Assembly (NCBI GenBank): GCA_029564595.1
Contig: JAKQPS010000018.1
Location: 15,920 to 79,919, forward strand
Direction: 5' to 3'
Source of the DNA: a bacterium
Lineage (GTDB): Bacteria; UBP15; UBA6099
Length of the DNA stretch: 64,000 nt
Position 1 is the stretch's first letter; each line of letters starts with the position of its first letter. The translations under genes and the position numbers were made by a program. The notes below the pieces were generated by a model. It did not search any database and had not been told where the DNA came from. It worked only from the letters and a program-made list of their open reading frames with translations. Below, in pieces: positions 16,029 to 25,389 of the stretch.

Positions 16029-19000
16029 TCACGGAGTTCTTCTGTCGAACTCGGGGTCGCACAACATTGTGCTTGCCGACACCGGAACGGATTTTCCGAA
16101 GTTCTTCTTAAGAACGGCGAGGTCGGGCATGCCGATTTTTCCATTCATATCGAAGTCGACCGCGGGGTGGTACTTAGCGTCGCCGACTTGAGTGCCGAAC
16201 CTGTATTTGAGAGGATTCATGTTGGGCATACCCACCGTCGGGCTGCAAGTCGGGTTGCCGACATCGCCTCCGCCCGCCGTGGCGGCGTCGGGCGCGGTTA
16301 CGCCAGTTACGGCTGTCGCTGCCGTGGCGCTCAGAGTTCCCGCCGCAACAAGAGTCACAACGCATTCTCCCGCAGGCGCGCCCGCCGCGCATCCCATCAA
16401 GCCTGACGCGCTTTGATCCCACGTTCCTTCAGTGAATCTTACCTGCACGACATACTGCTTCGTCGGGTCCACGCAATCGGCGCATGTTCCGCTCCTCAAT
16501 CTGAATGTCGGTATCTCTCCGTCATTGTCCGTTGTCGCTGTTTTGACAATCGCTTTTGTCGTATTATCCACCACTTCAATAGTAACGCCGGGAACTCCAA
16601 CGGACGCCTTCTTGAAACCTGTCGCCTGCCCCGTCGCTACCAAGCATCCGGCGTCCCCGCTGTTGCATGTCTGTATCTCATAAGCGGTAATCGGAGTGTT
16701 AAGCGCTATCTCCACCGGACAAGCCTCGGGGTCTATCATGCAAGCGTCCTGCGTGTCCAATCTTACGGCATTTCCCGACATCGCTATCTGTGATTCTCCG
16801 CATGAGACTCCGGTGTAGCTGACGCCGAAATAGTAGTTGCCTGAGGATGTGACGGGAATGTTCGCGAAAGTTCTCGGCTCCTGCCCCAATTGCCTGTCAT
16901 ATTCGCCCGCAATCGGCGTAGATGACGTCAGCCTTCCGTAAGGGGTCAAGCAGGACGCCGGGTCCGAGCTGGTGCAAAGATACACATGGTATCCGGCTCC
17001 CATCCCGTCGTCGGCTGAGGAATTGGTCCATCCGGCCCTAGCCCCGAAATACGACGGCGCTATCTCGAATCCTTCTACCGCAGTCGGCACCGCACACTTG
17101 TCTGACGGATAACAATGGCCGCAGTTCGAAAGATCGGATGCCGAGTAAATGGAACTCGTGTTTGCGCTAGGATCCTTTGCGGTCGCGCAATAAATGTAAT
17201 CCGTATCTGACGTTACGTTTTCATCCATGTAGTTCAGCGTTGACAAAGAAGAGGTCGTAATCTTGGTGAAACTTCCTGCGGAGGCGCATGTTGCGAATTT
17301 TCCTTGGCATCTGTAAACATCGTAAGTGACGGGATTTTTATCAGTCACGGCGGTCCAAGTCGGAGTGCATGAGAACGAGTCGAACGGAATAGGCTCAATC
17401 ATTTCCGGCTTACCGGGAGGAGTGGTGTCAAGCGGGGTGCAAATTACGGCTACGGATGTCGGCGGCACCGTGCTGGCGCGGGAGAATTTGTCAAACATAT
17501 TGTAAGCGTACGCTCTGTAGCAGTATGGCGTGCCATTGACAAGAGCAGAGCTTGAATGATTGAATTCCGTGTCGCCGCCGGCCATGACTGTTCTGATAGG
17601 AGTGCCGCCGCCGGGTGTGGGCAACGTTGTGCATCCGCCTGACACTGACTCGGTGTGCATTATCTTATAACCCACAAGTTCGTCGGGTGTCGGATAATCG
17701 CAGTTTGCGAAAGGCCCGCCGCCGTCGCCCTCGTCGGCGCATACCTGACTCCAAGTCAGCACACATGTCTGTCCTGTCGGGTCAGCCGTCACAACCTGAT
17801 TCTCGGGCCACAACGGGGCGACGTCTGGAACGACCGATGTTATCGTGATACATTTCCGATATTGATAGATAGTGGCGAATGCGCTGCAGTTGGCCCCCGT
17901 ATTGGACGGGCATGTGCTTGCCGTCTTGCAATTGTCGCAAGCCTCAACCCAGAAACACCACTCTTGGTCCGTGCTTCCGAACGCGGTGTCGTTTGATAGA
18001 GACATCGGATTGAGCACAGCCGGATGCGCGATGAGACTTCCGTTCAACTTTGAGTAACCCACAGGCAGTCCGCCGCTATCCTCTCCGCATGAGGATGGGG
18101 TCGCTTTCTGACAGTAATAGACGTTGTAACCGCCGCCGAGCATGTCGTCATCGGCGCTGGGTTCCCAGTTGACAACCACGCCGTATTTTCCCATTTGAAG
18201 AACGACCGAAGGCTCTATCTTGCTGGGCGGCTTCAAGTCTTCGGGGATGCAGCTCGTGGGCGTCCAACTCGATTTATTGTCGCCGACATCTATAGCCCTG
18301 ACTTCATAACTGTACGTAGTCGCGTTTATGAGATCCGGATCGTCAAATGAGTTGGGAAGAATTGCGGTGGTGTTCAACTGAACTCCGCCTCTTCTAATGT
18401 CGAAACCGTAAAGAGACGGGTCGGACGCCTTGTCCGCAACCCAAGTGCAGTAACATTTTTCTTCCTGCCCGGAAGGCGTGCCGCAGTCGAAACTTGTGGG
18501 AGCCGCCGGGGCCACCCAGTCTTCCGGCGTGCATATTGCGGATGTCCATTGCGCTTGAACAGTTTCCTGATTGCCGGGTTCCGCCGTTGAGTTGAACGAA
18601 GAGAAGTAAAAGTATCTCGGATTACCGTTCAACTGATTGCCGGAACTGGGAATGTTATAAGTTTTGTTGTACAGGGCCGAGCTGTTTTCCGGGAAATTGC
18701 TTGCTCCGGACAGCGCGCCGACAAGAGTAGCGGTCGCCTTGTCGTCAACAGTGTTGTAGTAAACGTTATAGTAACTCGTGAACGATTTGTCCGGGGACGG
18801 AAGTATCTCGAAATTGCAGTTGTTTCCGCCCGGGGGAATAGTCGTTCCCTGTTTGATACAGGTGGAGGTGGTTCCCACGCCGCCCGTCTGGCATGTGGAC
18901 GATTTTAGAATCGGAGGAGCCGGTTTTCCCGGAGGAGCTACGGTAACGGACCTGTTTTCCTTAAGCATATCCAGACCGGGCGTGAGGTCGACCGCGAAGA

Positions 19001-20237
19001 ACGGCGTGCCGCCGGACAACTGAATCTTTCCGGTCAGGAACACCATCGTCGTGCTTTTGCTTGTCGAGCCGATAATTGATTTCCCGTTGGGAAGCGAATT
19101 CTTGGCGATAAACCTAAGCTCGCTGTTGGTGTATCCTATCTTCAGTTTTGTTTCAGTGTCTGTTCCCACGACGAGTTTGCATGCCAACGGGTCCGGAGTG
19201 TTCGGGTTGGTGACGCAGTCGCCGTTCCAGAGAACTTTTGCGAGGTTCGGGTCTATAGCTTCCGCTTTCGGAGCGAAAGATACCGCAAATGCGTTCGGGA
19301 AATAAACGTCTGCCGGGTTCGGGTCCGCTATATCCGGGTTGAAGAAAATCATTAGATAGCCTTCGATTGCTCCCGAACCGGATTGAGGCGGCTGTCCGCC
19401 CAGCTTTATTTTCGTGCAAACCACATCGTCCGTCGGCAGTTCTCCGTATCCTTTTCCGGAGCTGGCAGAGTAGCCTCCGATATCAAGTATCTGCCACCCA
19501 GAGACTACGGACTGGTCTCCGTTCGCGTCCGGCTCGCCGCAAGTGTCTCCAGTGGGGTCGTTGACGGAATAAGTCGTTCCGCAAGAAGGAGAACCGGTCT
19601 GGTTGTTCGAGCAACGCTCATAGCTGGACATCATGGTGCAGTTGTTCGTCGCCGCTGTTTCATAGTAGTTGTTCCATGATGTTATGCTTGTGCATGACGC
19701 GTTATCGGGGCTTGGAAGCTGGGAAGTGACGTTTCCTCTGCCGTCCACCGCCACGATGTAGTACGTGACAATATCCCCGACAACCGCCGTGCTAAGATCG
19801 ACTTGGCCTTCGAATTTTCCAGTGTCGGAGTTATAGGACATCGTCACCGGCGGTCTTGTGGCGGAAACCTCGTTAATATAGTAATACAGTTTAGGGTTTC
19901 CCTGCTTCAGACAGTTTCCCGTTCCGTTCGGGTTGGGAATGCAAGGTGGATTGGGCACAACGGTTGGGTCGGCCCTTCCCCACCATTCCGCCATTGCGCA
20001 GTCTTTCTGGTCGCAGTCCTCGCCGCAACAGGCCTGCATCTGTTCCTGTCCTTCGATGGTCGCGTACACCGTCATTACGGCGCCCTGCACAGCCGAAGAG
20101 TTTACTATCGCCGAAATCTTTGGCGTCTTCGGAATGGTTGGGATGTCAAACTCGAATTTGACATCATCCGCTATTGCTCCGCAGCTCAACAGAACCGCAA
20201 GCGCCAGCGCCGCTCCTGCTATTCGTATTCTTTTCAT
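16029..20237 (-). CDS. Large secreted fibronectin type III protein with C-terminal dockerin-like domain
   Basis: 1402 residues; ATG follows GGGGGAG. The signal peptide ends at LLSCGAIADD, where LLSC could serve as a lipobox. The N-terminal third has beta-rich Cys-containing modules (several CxxxxC and CCGEDCDQKDC-type clusters). From about residue 540 a run of Fn3-type modules follows, each with entries such as TSYEVRAIDVGD, YNVYYC and VWLxGWS-like edges and Pro-rich linkers (AAPTSFDC, PPSKIEPS, TPPGKPEMI). Near residue 1230 a carboxypeptidase-regulatory-like module occurs (VPGVTIEVVD). The last 60 residues contain DFDMNGKIGMPDLAVLKKNFG, split by family habit into a calcium-binding dockerin-like repeat. 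It is probably a cell-surface or exported adhesion or carbohydrate-binding protein. No cohesin partner is seen. Confidence 0.8.
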   Translation of the reverse strand: MKRIRIAGAALALAVLLSCGAIADDVKFEFDIPTIPKTPKISAIVNSSAVQGAVMTVYATIEGQEQMQACCGEDCDQKDCAMAEWWGRADPTVVPNPPCIPNPNGTGNCLKQGNPKLYYYINEVSATRPPVTMSYNSDTGKFEGQVDLSTAVVGDIVTYYIVAVDGRGNVTSQLPSPDNASCTSITSWNNYYETAATNNCTMMSSYERCSNNQTGSPSCGTTYSVNDPTGDTCGEPDANGDQSVVSGWQILDIGGYSASSGKGYGELPTDDVVCTKIKLGGQPPQSGSGAIEGYLMIFFNPDIADPNPADVYFPNAFAVSFAPKAEAIDPNLAKVLWNGDCVTNPNTPDPLACKLVVGTDTETKLKIGYTNSELRFIAKNSLPNGKSIIGSTSKSTTMVFLTGKIQLSGGTPFFAVDLTPGLDMLKENRSVTVAPPGKPAPPILKSSTCQTGGVGTTSTCIKQGTTIPPGGNNCNFEILPSPDKSFTSYYNVYYNTVDDKATATLVGALSGASNFPENSSALYNKTYNIPSSGNQLNGNPRYFYFSSFNSTAEPGNQETVQAQWTSAICTPEDWVAPAAPTSFDCGTPSGQEEKCYCTWVADKASDPSLYGFDIRRGGVQLNTTAILPNSFDDPDLINATTYSYEVRAIDVGDNKSSWTPTSCIPEDLKPPSKIEPSVVLQMGKYGVVVNWEPSADDDMLGGGYNVYYCQKATPSSCGEDSGGLPVGYSKLNGSLIAHPAVLNPMSLSNDTAFGSTDQEWCFWVEACDNCKTASTCPSNTGANCSAFATIYQYRKCITITSVVPDVAPLWPENQVVTADPTGQTCVLTWSQVCADEGDGGGPFANCDYPTPDELVGYKIMHTESVSGGCTTLPTPGGGTPIRTVMAGGDTEFNHSSSALVNGTPYCYRAYAYNMFDKFSRASTVPPTSVAVICTPLDTTPPGKPEMIEPIPFDSFSCTPTWTAVTDKNPVTYDVYRCQGKFATCASAGSFTKITTSSLSTLNYMDENVTSDTDYIYCATAKDPSANTSSIYSASDLSNCGHCYPSDKCAVPTAVEGFEIAPSYFGARAGWTNSSADDGMGAGYHVYLCTSSDPASCLTPYGRLTSSTPIAGEYDRQLGQEPRTFANIPVTSSGNYYFGVSYTGVSCGESQIAMSGNAVRLDTQDACMIDPEACPVEIALNTPITAYEIQTCNSGDAGCLVATGQATGFKKASVGVPGVTIEVVDNTTKAIVKTATTDNDGEIPTFRLRSGTCADCVDPTKQYVVQVRFTEGTWDQSASGLMGCAAGAPAGECVVTLVAAGTLSATAATAVTGVTAPDAATAGGGDVGNPTCSPTVGMPNMNPLKYRFGTQVGDAKYHPAVDFDMNGKIGMPDLAVLKKNFGKSVPVSASTMLCDPEFDRRTP

Positions 20238-20390
20238 TTTCGTCTCCCCCGTTTCGTCTAAAAAAACGACTCCGCCTTATTCTATAGCAAAATTCTTGCC
20301 AAAAACAAAGGATTTTCCATGTTTTAAAAGCGCTCTATTGTGCCTCATTGCTCCTAATCGTGCTGTTTGAAAATGCCTTTTTTTCTCCCA

Positions 20391-20431
20391 CCTGTGACTT
20401 TTTTGCGAATCGCCTGTGACTTTTTTGTCAC
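20391..20431. promoter_or_regulatory. Tandem CCTGTGACTTTTTTG repeats, possible operator
   Basis: The 15-mer CCTGTGACTTTTTTG occurs at 20391-20405 and 20413-20427, a 22-bp period or two helical turns. The second copy is also part of a palindrome GTGAC-N6-GTCAC (20416-20431) that touches the stop codon of the receiver-HATPase gene. It lies about 155-195 bp upstream of the large Fn3 gene (minus strand), where a regulator site would fit. The 3' location relative to the neighbouring gene also allows a role in RNA stability. Confidence 0.4.
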
Positions 20432-21348
20432 TATATCTGGTTTATCAACAACGGTTTGTTCTCAATATATTCCTGATTGAAGTACATAAAAATCAGCACT
20501 TCCGTCCTTTTATCCTTCTCGATGTTCACTATTAATTTGTCGCATAGATAGCGTGTCAGATAGATGCCCCTGCCGCCCGAAGCTATGAGGTCTTCCGGGC
20601 TTGGATTGACGCCTTTGTTTATCTGGCTCAATACCTTTTCTTTTGAAAGCGAGCCGCTGGAATCGTTTATTACCACTATGAGTTTTTTATCGTCCGCCCC
20701 GTATTGAATCACCACTTCCTCGGTGTCTTTGAGGGCGACGACTGAGCCTTTTTCATATCCGTAGGCGTGATAGATTGCGTTCGTGCCCATCTCAATGAGG
20801 CCGGTTTTCAGCCCGTAGAGTTTTTCCTCGTCTAGGTTGGGGCGCGCGAATTCGATTATGTCGTTGACGGCCGTCTTCAACATGGAAGTCTCTGTTATTT
20901 TAACTTTAACGATATTCGGAGAGCCTTCGAGGTAGTTGTCTATGCCGAAGATATTATTGCCGGTGATGAGGTTGTCCACCGTTCTGATAATCTCATCCGG
21001 GGGGTCCATCTTGCATATAATGTTGAAGACGCCTTTTTCGAGGGCCATCTTCATATAGTCGTCGATGTTGAATCCGGTAATCATCCCGGTGTTGATGCCG
21101 GGGTCGATTTTTTTGATGGCCTCAATCGTCTCGAAGCCGTCCATTCCGGGCATGTTGATATCTGTGAGCACGAACTGGAACAGGGGGTTGGGGTCTTCGC
21201 GGTCGGCTTCAAAAATTTTGACCGCCTCTTCCCCGGAAGCGGCAAAAACCGCGCTAAAATCTTCTTTTTTTGAAAAGATATCCTCAAAGAAGGCGCGGAC
21301 CGACCTTGAGTCGTCCACAACTAAAATGTGTTTCTTTTCTAAGGTCAT
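20431..21348 (-). CDS. Response regulator receiver fused to an RsbW-like HATPase
   Basis: 305 residues from ATG 21348 (TTG 21351 precedes it). Residues 1-125 form a receiver: HILVVDDSRSVR with acidic pocket, phospho-acceptor Asp in LTDINMPGMDG, and a final KMDPPDEI with the conserved Lys. Residues 165-300 form a GHKL ATPase of the anti-sigma-factor type: GLKTGLIEMGTNAIYHAYG (N box), VVINDSSGSL (in place of DxGxG) and ASGGRGIYLTRYLCD (G2 box). Such kinases phosphorylate STAS antagonists, and the adjacent upstream gene encodes a STAS protein, so phosphorylation of the receiver may switch a partner-switching module. No sigma factor is seen in the window. Confidence 0.85.
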   Translation of the reverse strand: MTLEKKHILVVDDSRSVRAFFEDIFSKKEDFSAVFAASGEEAVKIFEADREDPNPLFQFVLTDINMPGMDGFETIEAIKKIDPGINTGMITGFNIDDYMKMALEKGVFNIICKMDPPDEIIRTVDNLITGNNIFGIDNYLEGSPNIVKVKITETSMLKTAVNDIIEFARPNLDEEKLYGLKTGLIEMGTNAIYHAYGYEKGSVVALKDTEEVVIQYGADDKKLIVVINDSSGSLSKEKVLSQINKGVNPSPEDLIASGGRGIYLTRYLCDKLIVNIEKDKRTEVLIFMYFNQEYIENKPLLINQI

Positions 21349-21439
21349 CAATATGAGATAATTCCGGGAGAAAAACCGGATGTCCCGTCAGGGAGCCGGA
21401 GCGGCGGAGCCGATTCCGGGAATCCCGGCGCTGTGATTG

Positions 21440-21742
21440 TCATCGCACAGTAATAATCTTGTCGAGCCTAGTGGCTTTCATCACCTTGCGGATGTCGCTG
21501 TTGATATTGGTGAGAACGAACTTTCCTCCCTTTTCGGAAATGGCGGCGGCGATCTTGTTGAACATGCCGAGCGTCATGCTGTAGAGAGTCGTCACGTTGG
21601 ACAGGTCGAGGGAAACCTCGGTCGCGCCCGCTTCGATCTCTTTGACTATCGCCGCTTCCACCTCTTTATAGTTGTCGAAGTGGATTTCCTCTTCCGGCTT
21701 GATGTTTACCCTTGCGCCGTCCCTTTCTATCATCAGTTCCAT
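21440..21742 (-). CDS. STAS-domain anti-sigma factor antagonist
   Basis: 100 residues, the length of a stand-alone SpoIIAA/RsbV-type STAS domain. The core LDLSNVTTLYSMTLGMF contains the Ser normally phosphorylated by the partner kinase; the usual DS before it is YS here. It lies 92 bp upstream of the receiver-HATPase gene in the same direction, consistent with a kinase/antagonist pair. The start ATG has AAAGGAAATG upstream. Confidence 0.85.
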   Translation of the reverse strand: MELMIERDGARVNIKPEEEIHFDNYKEVEAAIVKEIEAGATEVSLDLSNVTTLYSMTLGMFNKIAAAISEKGGKFVLTNINSDIRKVMKATRLDKIITVR

Positions 21743-21813
21743 TTTTCATTTCCTTTCTATATCGTTCCCGCGACTTTCATATCCTAAACAAAACCGGCGA
21801 AAAAAACAATCCG

Positions 21814-22794
21814 TCAGGGCAACGGCCTCTCGCGTTCTTCCTTGTTGAGTTTTCTCCAGTTTTCGGCTTCGGCCTTGCCGGCGGTGTTTTCCGGCAGGAT
21901 GAGGGTTAACGCTTTGTGATGCACCTCGACTTCTATCGGCGTCATTCCCAATACTTCTCCGTCCACGTGGTAGTACGCGTTCGGGACTGTTTCGATGCGC
22001 ATTTTCTTGGCTCTCAGGTGGCCGGCGCTGAACTTGTCTACGAACCTGTAGTAGTCCCGCCTTCCGCGCGCGAAGTTGATAATCAGTTGTAGAATGCCGA
22101 TCGGCGACTTGTGCTGCAGAACGCAGACGTCCAAAAACCCGCTCTTGATCGAAAACTTCGATTTGATTCCGAGAAAACCGTCGAAGCTGGCCGCGTTGCC
22201 GACGATGGTGTTGAAGGTGGAGAACGTCACTTCCTTGTCCTCGTCGATAATAATCTTCATCACCTGACGGCCCTTGTCGAAAGTCTGCCTGAGCGCGGAT
22301 ATCACGTAAGCCAGAACGCCGACATACTTTTTGATTTTGGGATTGACCTGATAGGCGATCTTCGCCTCGATGCCGATGCCGAGCATCCAGATGTAATATC
22401 TTTCGCCCACCCTGCCGACGTCCACGCGGACGGGGATTCCTTCGAGCACGTTCTTGGTGGCTATCTGGATGTCGGAAGAGATTTTCATCTCTGAGCAGAA
22501 CACGTTGGTGCTGCCGTTGGGGATGATGCCCATGCGCGCGCCCGAATGAGCCAGCCCGTTGGTGACTTCGTTTACCGTGCCGTCGCCGCCGGCCGCGACC
22601 ACCGCATAGTATTCCCCGGTCTTCGCCGCCGCCGCCGCCAGTTCCGCCGCGTGCATCGCCCGCTCGGTTATCCCGAATACGACTTCTATCCCCGGTTCAT
22701 GCGTCTTGAACCACTTTTCGATCTCCTGTTTGGAAAAATCCAAACCTCTGCGTCCGGCCTTGCCGTTTAACACCACATAGACTTTTCTTCCCAT
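21814..22794 (-). CDS. Diacylglycerol kinase-family lipid kinase
   Basis: 326 residues starting at ATG after AAGGTGAG. The nucleotide-binding motif AAGGDGTVNEV (about 67-77) and the following GIIPNGSTNVF (family form PLGTAN) are typical of DagK/YegS/BmrU proteins, as is the C-terminal VDGEVLG. The family phosphorylates diacylglycerol, sphingoid or related lipids using ATP. The protein is soluble, probably membrane-associated. It lies just upstream of the STAS gene; 71 bp separate them, so cotranscription is possible. Confidence 0.85.
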   Translation of the reverse strand: MGRKVYVVLNGKAGRRGLDFSKQEIEKWFKTHEPGIEVVFGITERAMHAAELAAAAAKTGEYYAVVAAGGDGTVNEVTNGLAHSGARMGIIPNGSTNVFCSEMKISSDIQIATKNVLEGIPVRVDVGRVGERYYIWMLGIGIEAKIAYQVNPKIKKYVGVLAYVISALRQTFDKGRQVMKIIIDEDKEVTFSTFNTIVGNAASFDGFLGIKSKFSIKSGFLDVCVLQHKSPIGILQLIINFARGRRDYYRFVDKFSAGHLRAKKMRIETVPNAYYHVDGEVLGMTPIEVEVHHKALTLILPENTAGKAEAENWRKLNKEERERPLP

Positions 22795-22932
22795 GACTCA
22801 CCTTTCGCTCTGTTTTTTTCGTCGCGAATAGACGATGAAACATTCATATAAATACTGTCCTATGGCATTTCAAATTTAAATATACTAATGAAATGGGGAT
22901 TAAATCAAGTGAAAAATAAATTTTCCGCCGCT

Positions 22933-23892
22933 TCAAAGCTTGGCGGAGAGCATTCTCAGGGCTTCCATGCTTTCAATCAGGCGTCTGTCGATGATGTAGA
23001 TTTCGTTTCTGTCCGGATTTTTCAGGCAGTAGCGGTCTCCGCCCGGAGCGCCAATCGTGAATGTCTTATTTTCGCCGTTCGAGTATCCGAATTCGAGAGA
23101 ATAGGCAGGGTTGTCCAGACCGCACGAGGCGGCGTCCGAAGGCCCGGCAAACCCTGCGGCCTCTGAAAATTCCAGCGCCGACATCAGGTCGAGAGCCTCG
23201 TTCGCGCACTCTTTTTCCTTCGAGCCGGATATTCTCCAATCAAGGCCAGTGACCGACTGTTCTTTCTCCCCGCCGCCGTGTTTTCCTCTTTCGCACGACA
23301 CCGCAGCCGCGCCGAGCGCGGCCGTGACGCGCCGTATTTTGTCCCTTTCGAGCGGCTCTGTGAGGCTTTTGTCGCGCAGTCCATCGGCGGTGACTTCCAG
23401 ACTCTTTATCGTGTAGGATGAAACGAGGTAAACGGAGTCGCCGCCGGAGCGCGCCGCGTAGAAGTTGCCGCCCACGGGCGCGGCGTCGCCGACAACTATT
23501 TTTACGGTTTGACCGCTGTCCAGAGTAATTGCCGCTTCGAGCCGGGGACTGTCTAGCCCGAACTCTGCGGCGTCTTCCATTTTCCCGGCCACACCCTCGG
23601 ATTTTATCTCGCGCAGAGCGTCGAGCAACGTTTCGACGGCGAGTTTGTTAGTCCGCGCGTCCACCGGGCTGGCCAGCCGCCATGAGCCTTTTTTCTTTTC
23701 GATTTTCAAAGTCTCGCCGCCGAAAACTATTTCCAATGAAACTGCTTTTGCGGCGTCAATTTCCGCCACGACCGGTTTTTTCGCTTCGTCCGCGCGCTCT
23801 TTCCGAGATGGCCCTCTCTCTATGAAATATACATAAGCCGCAAGGGCCAGAAAAAGCGCGGCGGCGACTGCTGTCGCGGTGAAGCTCTTCAT
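22933..23892 (-). CDS. DUF4340 membrane-anchored protein
   Basis: 319 residues from ATG 23892 (CAGGAGG upstream), overlapping the preceding stop codon by ATGA. One N-terminal transmembrane segment (FTATAVAAALFLALAAYVYF) is followed by repeated DUF4340 units with the usual DGETLKIEKKKGSWRL-like, VYLVSSYTIKSL and EIYIIDRRLIESM sequences. The family commonly ends GldA/F/G-type operons; its exact role is unknown, perhaps a periplasmic partner of the ABC complex. Confidence 0.8.
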   Translation of the reverse strand: MKSFTATAVAAALFLALAAYVYFIERGPSRKERADEAKKPVVAEIDAAKAVSLEIVFGGETLKIEKKKGSWRLASPVDARTNKLAVETLLDALREIKSEGVAGKMEDAAEFGLDSPRLEAAITLDSGQTVKIVVGDAAPVGGNFYAARSGGDSVYLVSSYTIKSLEVTADGLRDKSLTEPLERDKIRRVTAALGAAAVSCERGKHGGGEKEQSVTGLDWRISGSKEKECANEALDLMSALEFSEAAGFAGPSDAASCGLDNPAYSLEFGYSNGENKTFTIGAPGGDRYCLKNPDRNEIYIIDRRLIESMEALRMLSAKL

Positions 23893-25376
23893 TTTGACCG
23901 CCTCCTGAACCATATCCAAGCGCCCGTCGCGGCGAGAGCCAGCGGAATAAGGGCGACGCAGATGATAAACAGACTGCCCCGCTGTTGAGCCGTCATTTCA
24001 AGCGGCCTGAAGTCCACCGGGCGCGGCCTTATCACAATCATATCTTCCTCGCCCGCCAGCCATGCCGTCGCGTTCATGAAAAGGTCCGCGTTGCCCGTGC
24101 CGCCCATAAGCTGCTTGATAATCCCGTCCATAGAAACGAGAGAATTCGACGGGAAATCCGCGTCGCCGAAAACAACAATTCGAGTCGAGGATTCCATCGC
24201 GGGGTCGGAGCCGTCTTCCCCGATTTCATCCTCAGGCGCGTCTTTTTCGGCAGGTTTCGGCTCTGAGAGTTTTTCCGCCGCCGCGCCGATGGACACCGGC
24301 CCTTCCAAGTCTGCCGCCGCGTCGAACGCGGGACGCGCCGTCTTCAGGTCGGTTTCTCCCCAACCCTTCGAGGTGGTTTTCAACAAAGAAAGCGTCTCTA
24401 CGCCGTCCCGCGTGGAACCGATGGGCGAAACGCTTCTTGCCCCTTGAAGAGTGACTGTCAATTTAGATTCGAGCAGTTTCGAGGTTATTTCGTGCGGCGC
24501 GAGTTCCGGAATAGGCGCGAGCGGGTCTTCTCCGAAGAACCTGCCGGGGTCGATTACCACGTCGTTGCCGACGGAGATGCCCCACTCGGCGAGCAGCGGC
24601 TCAAGTCCGGTTTCGACCGCTGGTTCTAGAAGAAAAAGCGCGCGCCCGCCGTTTGTGAGATATTCCTTTATCGCTTCAATTTCCAGATGCGGGAACATCT
24701 TCCGTGGCCCTAGAACGCCTATCGCCGCGCATTCGCCGGGAACCTTCTTGTCCACCGCCATATTTATCGTCTTGACTATGAAATTTTCGCCTTCCAGCAT
24801 CCCCCCGACCGCGCCGTAGTCCCCGCCCCCGGAGCCGTCTATGCCACCTTCTCCGTGCCCTTCGACGAAACAAATCGTCTTCTGCTCATTTGATGTCAGC
24901 GCTATGACCGCGTTCGTGAACGCCTGTTCGCCGGAAAACTCCGGCGGCGTCTCGCCTCCGTAAGGGTCGTAGCTGAACTTAAAAATATCCGACATGCCGA
25001 CGTTCTTTTTTTTGTCGCCCGCGATGAACACCACGCCGTAGTCCGACACATTCAGTTTTCTGGCTTCCGCAGGCCGCGCGGCTGGGTCTATCATCTCGAA
25101 CGTAAACTTTGGCGACACCCTCGAATACTCCTTCAAAATGTCTTCTATCATCGACGCGGGTATCGAACCTGTCTCAAAAAACGCCTTCGCCTCGACATCC
25201 GATTCGAGCGTGCGAAGAACCGCCGTCGTCTTGTCCGAAAGCGTGTTCAGCCCCATCTCGGAGAAATCTTTCCTGACGGGATTGCGGGCCGCCACGTAAT
25301 AAGCCATAAAAGCGATGCCCACCGCCAGAAAAGTCAGAACCGCGGAATTTATTCTATTCAGAGACCTTTTTTTCAC
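23889..25376 (-). CDS. GldG-like ABC-associated protein with periplasmic domain
   Basis: 495 residues from GTG 25376, which has AGGAGG nine bases upstream and lies 13 bp after the end of the permease gene. The longer in-frame ORF to 25628 runs through the permease gene and encodes Ser/Arg-rich nonsense, so it is rejected. A helix near 8-27 anchors it, and a second near 465-485 sits before the RRRSK end. The middle has a glutamine-amidotransferase-like fold of the DUF4350/GldG type (KTICFVEGHGEGG, GVLGPRK, LEPAVETGLEPLL). The insert at about 395-430 is acidic. It works with the ATPase and permease encoded just upstream. Confidence 0.8.
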   Translation of the reverse strand: MKKRSLNRINSAVLTFLAVGIAFMAYYVAARNPVRKDFSEMGLNTLSDKTTAVLRTLESDVEAKAFFETGSIPASMIEDILKEYSRVSPKFTFEMIDPAARPAEARKLNVSDYGVVFIAGDKKKNVGMSDIFKFSYDPYGGETPPEFSGEQAFTNAVIALTSNEQKTICFVEGHGEGGIDGSGGGDYGAVGGMLEGENFIVKTINMAVDKKVPGECAAIGVLGPRKMFPHLEIEAIKEYLTNGGRALFLLEPAVETGLEPLLAEWGISVGNDVVIDPGRFFGEDPLAPIPELAPHEITSKLLESKLTVTLQGARSVSPIGSTRDGVETLSLLKTTSKGWGETDLKTARPAFDAAADLEGPVSIGAAAEKLSEPKPAEKDAPEDEIGEDGSDPAMESSTRIVVFGDADFPSNSLVSMDGIIKQLMGGTGNADLFMNATAWLAGEEDMIVIRPRPVDFRPLEMTAQQRGSLFIICVALIPLALAATGAWIWFRRRSK

Positions 25377-25389
25377 TGTATCGGCCCTC

